Below are positions 40,246 to 44,921 of a DNA stretch of 44,921 bases, in pieces (within the stretch, counting starts at the first letter, position 1; the number at the start of each line of letters is the position of its first letter). Made by a program: the position numbers and the translations under genes. The DNA comes from Clostridia bacterium. GTDB taxonomy: Bacteria; Bacillota; Clostridia; Oscillospirales; CAG-272. The notes under the pieces are model-generated. The model worked only from the letters and a program-made list of their open reading frames with translations. It did no database searches and was not told where the DNA came from. The stretch is from assembly GCA_017621415.1 (NCBI GenBank), contig JAGATD010000056.1, forward strand, positions 1 through 44,921. The letters run 5' to 3'.

Positions 40246-41315
40246 AGAAAATCATAAAAATGTTAATAATAATTGTCATTTTTTCTGCTTTTTCTTTTGG
40301 CTGCTCGGCAAAAGAGGCGGAAGATTACATAGAAGATTTCAGAGAGGCTATGCCTGAGGAGTACGGGGACAAGCTTAAAGACGGCGAGGATGTATTATCT
40401 CTTATTGGGCCCGATGCCCTGATTTCCGAGCTTCTTTCGGTGCTTTCGCAGAGGCGTGGGGAGATATTTTCTTTTTTGCTTATTGTTTTGGGAAGTGCTG
40501 TTTTGCTTTCACTTTCTTCTATGATAGAGGGGGAGATGGCAGCGCCGATAGAGGCGGGAGTGGGAGCTGTATGCACCATACTTGTGTTTTCAAAGATAGG
40601 CTCTCTTTTTTCAGAGGTGGCAGAGGGGATTTCGGCTCTTTCGTCTGTCTTTTCTGCCCTTATGCCTGTAATGACGGCTATAACCTTAGCAGGGGGCGGC
40701 GGTGGAACCGCTGCCGTACAAAGCTCGGGAATGAGCCTTACCCTTTGGCTCCTTGGCGGTGCGGGAAGCACTTTCTTTATTTCCGTTGTAGGGCTTGGAC
40801 TTGCAATGGCTCTTATAACCTCATTCGGTGATGAGGGCAGCCTTAAAATAACCTCGGGGGTAAAAAGCTTTTTTATCTTTTGCGTAGGTATAATTTCTGC
40901 AGTGCTCAGCGCAGTCTTTGCCCTCCAAACTGTAGTGGCATCCGCTGCTGACAGCGCGGCAATAAGAGCTGCGAGATATGCGGCATCCGGACTTATTCCC
41001 GTGGTTGGCAGCTCGGTGTCGGGCGCTCTTTCTACCATTGTTTCGGGGCTCACCTATGCAAAAAGCCTTGTTGGCGCAGGGGGAATAGCGGTAATTGCGG
41101 TAATGGCTCTCTCTCCTCTTGTTATGCTTCTTCTTTACAGAGCTGCGATTGCCGTAACCCTTTCGTTTGCTGAATTTTTAGGCAGGGGAAGCGCTATGCG
41201 GATGCTGACCGCCTTTAAATATTCACTGGACTCAATGATTGCCCTCTATACCGTCTCTACACTTGTATATATAATAGAAATTGTAATGTTTATGAAAGGG
41301 GGAGCCGCGCTTTAG
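40242..41315 (+). CDS. spoIIIAE: Stage III sporulation protein AE
   Basis: A 357-residue polytopic membrane protein. An N-terminal signal-like segment with FSFGCSAKE is followed by a short soluble region and about six to eight hydrophobic helices, with the conserved stretches MPVMTAITLAGGG, SGVKSFF and SGLIPVVGSSVSGALST. It has been proposed as the permease-like part of the SpoIIIA complex. The stop (TAG) shares one base with the GTG of spoIIIAF. Confidence 0.94.
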   Translation: MKKIIKMLIIIVIFSAFSFGCSAKEAEDYIEDFREAMPEEYGDKLKDGEDVLSLIGPDALISELLSVLSQRRGEIFSFLLIVLGSAVLLSLSSMIEGEMAAPIEAGVGAVCTILVFSKIGSLFSEVAEGISALSSVFSALMPVMTAITLAGGGGGTAAVQSSGMSLTLWLLGGAGSTFFISVVGLGLAMALITSFGDEGSLKITSGVKSFFIFCVGIISAVLSAVFALQTVVASAADSAAIRAARYAASGLIPVVGSSVSGALSTIVSGLTYAKSLVGAGGIAVIAVMALSPLVMLLLYRAAIAVTLSFAEFLGRGSAMRMLTAFKYSLDSMIALYTVSTLVYIIEIVMFMKGGAAL

Positions 41316-41773
41316 TGAACGAATATATGATAAGCCTCTTTGCCGTATCATCGGTGCTATCGCTGCTCTCGCTTATTTCCTACAAGTCAAGGCTTGACGG
41401 AGTGCGTAAATTTGCCTTTGGAATTCTTTTGTTCTCTGTTGCCTCGTCACCCTTTATAAATGCTCTATCCGAGCTTATATCCGGAGATTTTTCGGACATT
41501 GTACCTCCGGAGGATATAACCGACGGAGACTCGGAGCAAATATTTGAAGAGGCATTTAGTCAGGGAATAAAGACCTCTGTATGCGAAAAATTTGGACTTA
41601 AGGCAGGTGAGGTCAGGGTGTTGATTGTCGGATTTGCGCCGGAGAAATGGCGGGCAGAAAAAATACGTGTAATTCTTTCCGGGACTGCCGCCCTTTCGGA
41701 CTATCATGAAATAGAAAGGTATATAAACAATATGGAAATAGGGGAGTGTGAAACAGAAATTGAAATCGGATAA
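41315..41773 (+). CDS. spoIIIAF: Stage III sporulation protein AF
   Basis: A 152-residue protein with two N-terminal hydrophobic helices (residues about 5-22 and 32-50) and a soluble C-terminal domain with an alternating strand-helix pattern (EVRVLIVGFAPEKWRAEKIRV), the ring-building-like fold of the family. GTG start overlapping the spoIIIAE stop. Identification rests on operon position and topology more than on sequence. Confidence 0.85.
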   Translation: MNEYMISLFAVSSVLSLLSLISYKSRLDGVRKFAFGILLFSVASSPFINALSELISGDFSDIVPPEDITDGDSEQIFEEAFSQGIKTSVCEKFGLKAGEVRVLIVGFAPEKWRAEKIRVILSGTAALSDYHEIERYINNMEIGECETEIEIG

Positions 41774-42104
41774 GGGTCTTTTTGGTGTTTTTAAGGGCGT
41801 AAAGCTCGGCGGGGTAATAATGCCCCTACTCCTCGGAGCTTTGTTGATTATTCTTTCGGGTAATTTGGGCAGCGAAAAGTCCGAAGAACAAGAAAATGCT
41901 CTCTCCCAGCTATGCTCTTATGTAGATGGAGTGGGCAGATGCTATGCTGAGGCAAGCTATGATTCAGAGGGAGAGGTTTTTGCGGTGGCTGTAATGTGTG
42001 AGGGCGCGGATAATACCGAGGTCCGCTCAGAGCTCTACCGACTTATAAGCTCCTTTTACGGCATAGGGTATAACAGAATTTCGGTATTAAAAATCTCGGA
42101 ATAA
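41748..42104 (+). CDS. spoIIIAG: Stage III sporulation protein AG (short form)
   Basis: A 118-residue protein with one membrane helix (GVIMPLLLGALLIILSG, residues about 21-38) and a ring-building domain (YAEASYDSEGEVFAVAVMCEG, then LYRLISSFYGIGYNRISVLKI). In B. subtilis the protein is about 229 residues and forms a large ring in the intermembrane space; the beta-triangle and linker insertions of that form are largely missing here. GTG start with GGGGAG directly upstream, overlapping spoIIIAF by 26 bases. Confidence 0.85.
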   Translation: MKQKLKSDKGLFGVFKGVKLGGVIMPLLLGALLIILSGNLGSEKSEEQENALSQLCSYVDGVGRCYAEASYDSEGEVFAVAVMCEGADNTEVRSELYRLISSFYGIGYNRISVLKISE

Positions 42105-42173
42105 AAAGGGAATATATTAAATCCCCATAGCATATCATTTATCAAGTAACAATTTTTTCAAGGAGAACATACA

Positions 42174-42725
42174 ATGACAAACGAAAAAATCAAACAGTTT
42201 CTTTCAACCAAGGGCGCAAAGGCAGCAATAGTCGCATCCTGCGCGCTTCTTATCGGACTTGCGGTTTATCTTAACTACCGTTGGTTCTACGACCCTACAA
42301 CTGCGCTTGGCTACGGTGATAACAACATGGAGGATAACTTCTCTGACAGCCAGTCTGCCGCAGGAGACGCAGCGGGAGAAAATTACTTTACCGCAACAGC
42401 TCTTAACCGCGAGGAGGCAAGAGACGAAGCGCTTGATGTACTTAAGCTTGTAGCAGAAAGCGCTGAATCATCAGAGGAGGCAAAGACCGAGGCGACAACA
42501 AAGATTTCTCAGATTGCCGTGGATATCCAGAACGAGGCGAATATTGAGTCGCTCGTTAAGGCAAAGGGCTTTGAGGAGTGCGTTGCGGTAATCTCCGACG
42601 GTGCGGTAAGCGTTATCGTAAAGGCGGAGAGCCTTAAGGCGGCAGAGGCAGCGCAGATACTTACTATCGTCTATGAAACTACAGGAATCTCCCCCGAGAG
42701 AGTAAGCATTGTAAATAAGGTTTAA
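42174..42725 (+). CDS. spoIIIAH: Stage III sporulation protein AH
   Basis: A 183-residue protein with one N-terminal membrane helix (AAIVASCALLIGLAVYLNYRW) and a periplasm-like domain (NREEARDEALDVLKLVAES, EANIESLVKAKGFEECVAVI, VSVIVKAESLKAAEAAQIL) matching the SpoIIIAH/YscJ ring fold, which pairs with SpoIIQ of the forespore across the septum. Separated from spoIIIAG by 69 bases with AAGGAG, so it may have extra expression control. It closes the operon before a strong terminator. Confidence 0.94.
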   Translation: MTNEKIKQFLSTKGAKAAIVASCALLIGLAVYLNYRWFYDPTTALGYGDNNMEDNFSDSQSAAGDAAGENYFTATALNREEARDEALDVLKLVAESAESSEEAKTEATTKISQIAVDIQNEANIESLVKAKGFEECVAVISDGAVSVIVKAESLKAAEAAQILTIVYETTGISPERVSIVNKV

Positions 42726-42741
42726 TAAAAAAGCACAAGCA

Positions 42742-42767
42742 AAAGAGGCTCCAAATCGAGCCTCTTT
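42742..42767 (+). terminator. Terminator of the spoIIIA operon
   Basis: Stem AAAGAGGCTC (42742-42751) with GAGCCTCTTT (42758-42767), six-base loop, followed by TTT. Confidence 0.88.
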
Positions 42768-42793
42768 TTTAGTATTAATCAACCTACGGTATG

Positions 42794-42822
42794 TTGCAAA
42801 GTAAAAAGATTTGTGCTATAAT
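42794..42822 (+). promoter_or_regulatory. Promoter for the ABC transporter pair
   Basis: TTGCAA (42794-42799), 17-base spacer, extended TGC and perfect TATAAT (42817-42822), 39 bases before the ATP-binding gene. Confidence 0.75.
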
Positions 42823-42861
42823 ATGAAAAAAGCCAAATGCAAAAAATCAAGGAGAAACAGG

Positions 42862-43740
42862 ATGAATGCTATCGAAACCCGAAAGCTGACAAAGTTTTAC
42901 GGTGAGTCACGCGGAATAATAGACCTTGACCTTGAGGTCGGTGAGGGCGAGTTTTTTGGATTTATCGGCCCTAACGGCGCAGGAAAAAGCACCACTATAA
43001 GAACTCTTATGGGACTTATAACCGCCACAAGCGGAGAAGCAGAGGTTTTGGGCTTAAATGTAAACAAAAATAGACAGCAAATACTTGAAAGGGTTGGCTA
43101 TCTTCCCTCTGAGGTTGCGTATTATAACGGAATGAGAGTTAAGGAGATTATAGATTTTTCCTTAAAGCTCAGAGGCAGAAGCTTTGACTCCGAGGCAAAG
43201 ACCCTCGTCGAAAGATTTGATTTGGATATATCAAGAAAGGTTGAGGAGCTGTCGCTCGGAAACCGAAAAAAGGTAGGAATAGTATGCGCTCTTGCCCACC
43301 GCCCGGACCTCTATATCCTTGACGAGCCAACAAGCGGACTTGACCCCCTTATGCAAAGAGAGTTTTATAATGCGCTTGAGGAGAGGTGCACTGAGGGCGC
43401 AACCGTTTTTCTTTCCTCTCATGTTCTTTCCGAGGTGTCCCGCTACTGCAAGCGCGCCGCTGTTATAAGAGAGGGCAGGCTGATTAAGGCAGACAGTGTT
43501 GAGCGACTTGGCCACACAGGCGTAAAGCGCGTTAGCTTAAAGGGGTTAAAGGAGCTTTCCGAAACGGAAAACATAAGCAATATTAAAATCGACGGTGATA
43601 CAACAAGCTTTCTTTTCGGTGGTGGCTCATCTGAGCTTATCTCTGCTCTTTCAAGGCTTTCGTTTGATGATTTCAGCGTTACAGACCCCGAGCTTGACGA
43701 GGTGTTTATGCACTTTTACAGGGAGGATGAAGAGAAATGA
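42862..43740 (+). CDS. ABC transporter ATP-binding protein
   Basis: A 292-residue ATPase of the drug/antibiotic exporter type (DrrA/CcmA/BcrA-like). Walker A GPNGAGKST near residue 36, signature LSLGNRKK near 131, Walker B LYILDEPTSGLDP near 151 and the switch His in SSHVLSE are all present. The C-terminal extension of about 75 residues is usual in this subgroup. ATG 42862 has AAGGAG upstream; earlier in-frame ATGs lie in the promoter region. It overlaps the permease gene (ATGA). Substrate unknown. Confidence 0.93.
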   Translation: MNAIETRKLTKFYGESRGIIDLDLEVGEGEFFGFIGPNGAGKSTTIRTLMGLITATSGEAEVLGLNVNKNRQQILERVGYLPSEVAYYNGMRVKEIIDFSLKLRGRSFDSEAKTLVERFDLDISRKVEELSLGNRKKVGIVCALAHRPDLYILDEPTSGLDPLMQREFYNALEERCTEGATVFLSSHVLSEVSRYCKRAAVIREGRLIKADSVERLGHTGVKRVSLKGLKELSETENISNIKIDGDTTSFLFGGGSSELISALSRLSFDDFSVTDPELDEVFMHFYREDEEK

Positions 43741-44522
43741 CTATCCTTTTACATGAATTAAGACGAAACAGAATATCGCTAGCTGTTTGGACAGGTATAA
43801 TATCCTTTATGCTGGCAATTACAGCTATGATTTATCCCGAAATGAAGTCGCAAATGGGTGAGCTGACCGATATGTTTGCAAATATGGGTGATTTTACTGC
43901 CGCTTTTGGTATGGATAAGCTGAATTTCGGTGAGTTTATGGGCTATTTCGGCATTGAGTGCGGAAATGTTTTAGGACTTGGCGGAGGCTTCTTTGCCGCC
44001 CTTGCGGGAATTGCGGCTCTCGCTGGTGAAGAAAAAGAGCGCACTGCCGAGTTCTTACTTACTCACCCTGTATCACGCAGAAGAATAATTACCGAAAAGC
44101 TTCTTTCTGTCATAGCGCAGATAACCGTCTTGAATGTTGCGGTTGCCGCTGTATCCTCTCTTTCTATTCTTGCTATCGGTGAGGAGGTAGAGGCAGGAAA
44201 AATAGCCCTCGTGTTCCTTGCGTATTATCTGATGCAGCTTGAAATCGGAGCTATAACCTTTGCTGTCTCGGCATTTATCAAGGGAGGCGGTCTCGGAATA
44301 GGACTTGGAGCGGCATTCGGCTTCTACTTTATCAACATTTTCTCAAACCTTATGGATGAGCTTGAATTTTTAAAGTTCATTACACCCTATGGCTATACAG
44401 ATGTTGGATATATTGTAAACGAATATTCCCTTGACTTTAAGTATCTTGCTACAGGACTTGTATTTATTGCCGTTTCTGTAATTCTGGCTTATTATAAATA
44501 CGAGAAAAAGGATATTTCTTAA
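43737..44522 (+). CDS. ABC-2 type permease
   Basis: A 261-residue integral membrane partner of the ATPase, with about six hydrophobic segments. The ABC-2 hallmark EEKERTAEFLLTHPVSRRRI in the first cytoplasmic loop is clear. HELRRNRISLAVWTGIISF begins the first helix. One ATPase plus one permease suggests a homodimeric exporter; lipid, peptide or antibiotic export are all possible. The start overlaps the ATPase stop by four bases; a terminator follows. Confidence 0.88.
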   Translation: MTILLHELRRNRISLAVWTGIISFMLAITAMIYPEMKSQMGELTDMFANMGDFTAAFGMDKLNFGEFMGYFGIECGNVLGLGGGFFAALAGIAALAGEEKERTAEFLLTHPVSRRRIITEKLLSVIAQITVLNVAVAAVSSLSILAIGEEVEAGKIALVFLAYYLMQLEIGAITFAVSAFIKGGGLGIGLGAAFGFYFINIFSNLMDELEFLKFITPYGYTDVGYIVNEYSLDFKYLATGLVFIAVSVILAYYKYEKKDIS

Positions 44523-44535
44523 GATTTTACATAAA

Positions 44536-44572
44536 AAAGGTTGCCTTGGCTAAAATGCTCGGGGCAACCTTT
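44536..44572 (+). terminator. Terminator of the ABC transporter operon
   Basis: Stem AAAGGTTGCC (44536-44545) with GGCAACCTTT (44563-44572), followed by ATTTTTA. Confidence 0.85.
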
Positions 44573-44921
44573 ATTTTTAGGGGGCTGTCGCATTTAGGCA
44601 TAAACAAACAAAAACGGTAGAAGTAAAGAAAAAATCTCTGCTTCTACCGTGTGTTTTATACTTAGGGAGAAAATCAGGGTTGAAAACCTGCGGTTTTCTC
44701 CGTTTTATTAAGTTTTTTGTTTTATCGCCGTTTCCTCGCTCATAGTATCTATATACGATTCTCGATCTCGCTGCGGCTCGGTCACACTCGCGGGAAAACC
44801 GTTATTAACGCTTTTCTTATACGCTCGTGCCACTTCGTTACGTCAGCCGACGATTTCTGCTCTAAATCCGCCAAGCCCTAGGTGTGTTCTCATTAAAAAT
44901 TCAATTTTTATCTGACTATAA
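44573..44921. repeat. Non-coding region with two long inverted repeats
   Basis: About 350 bases without a credible gene to the window edge. ACGGTAGAAG (44614-44623) pairs with CTTCTACCGT (44641-44650), and GGAGAAAA (44666-44673) pairs with TTTTCTCC (44694-44701), enclosing a further CAGG/CCTG pairing. The region begins GGGGCTGTCGCA, a common edge of interspersed repeats or insertion-sequence ends, but no transposase is visible. Bases 44702-44921 show no recognised signal. Confidence 0.5.

Overview
The window looks like the chromosome of an uncultured, gut-type, endospore-forming Firmicute (class Clostridia, probably Oscillospirales-like). The evidence is a complete spoIIIAA-AH operon, a GerA-family germination protein, a free-standing MetH reactivation protein, an AbrB regulator with a zinc ribbon, and Firmicutes-style Shine-Dalgarno and sigma-A signals. 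There are no rRNA or tRNA genes, CRISPR arrays or intact transposase genes.

Region by region. 1-465: non-coding hairpins, then a promoter and probable operator sites. 466-12902: a surface-protein locus. It holds an XRE-type regulator whose C-terminal ~450 residues are homologous to a domain of the lipoprotein encoded directly downstream, followed by two secreted proteins built from LamG-like (concanavalin-fold) repeats. This is the most unusual part of the window. 12949-13264: a MITE-like element. 13451-17111: ymdB, mnmG and a FliB-family gene. 17161-19129 (minus): a GerA-family protein and a PAP2 phosphatase. 19280-21670: a P-type ATPase. Its 3' end (162 bp) is repeated beyond a foreign-looking lipoprotein gene (21804-22841). 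23105-26056: methionine aminopeptidase and a degenerate GH2 beta-mannosidase-like protein. 26122-27099 (minus): dusB. 27382-31470: addA and a HEPN-like membrane protein. 31486-35375: folate/B12 methionine synthesis (metF with a frameshift, a MetH reactivation protein, metH). 35468-36377 (minus): a four-helix-bundle (S23/IVP) gene bracketed by heptamer arrays, and a small membrane protein. 36732-37757 (minus): a KdgK-like sugar kinase followed by a repeat-element insertion. 37874-38116 (minus): AbrB/zinc-ribbon regulator. 38291-42725: spoIIIAA-AH. 42862-44522: a two-gene ABC exporter. 44573-44921: non-coding inverted repeats.

How the genes work together. metF makes 5-methyl-THF, metH transfers the methyl group to homocysteine through cobalamin, and the small protein between them should reactivate oxidised MetH. 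SpoIIIAA-AH build the mother-cell side of the feeding channel to the forespore. In the surface locus, the shared domain suggests that the cytoplasmic regulator may sense the same ligand that the lipoprotein handles outside; this is inference. Several insertions sit exactly at gene 3' ends (ATPase, sugar kinase, metH), either duplicating the end or supplying the stop codon, which points to recent local remodelling.
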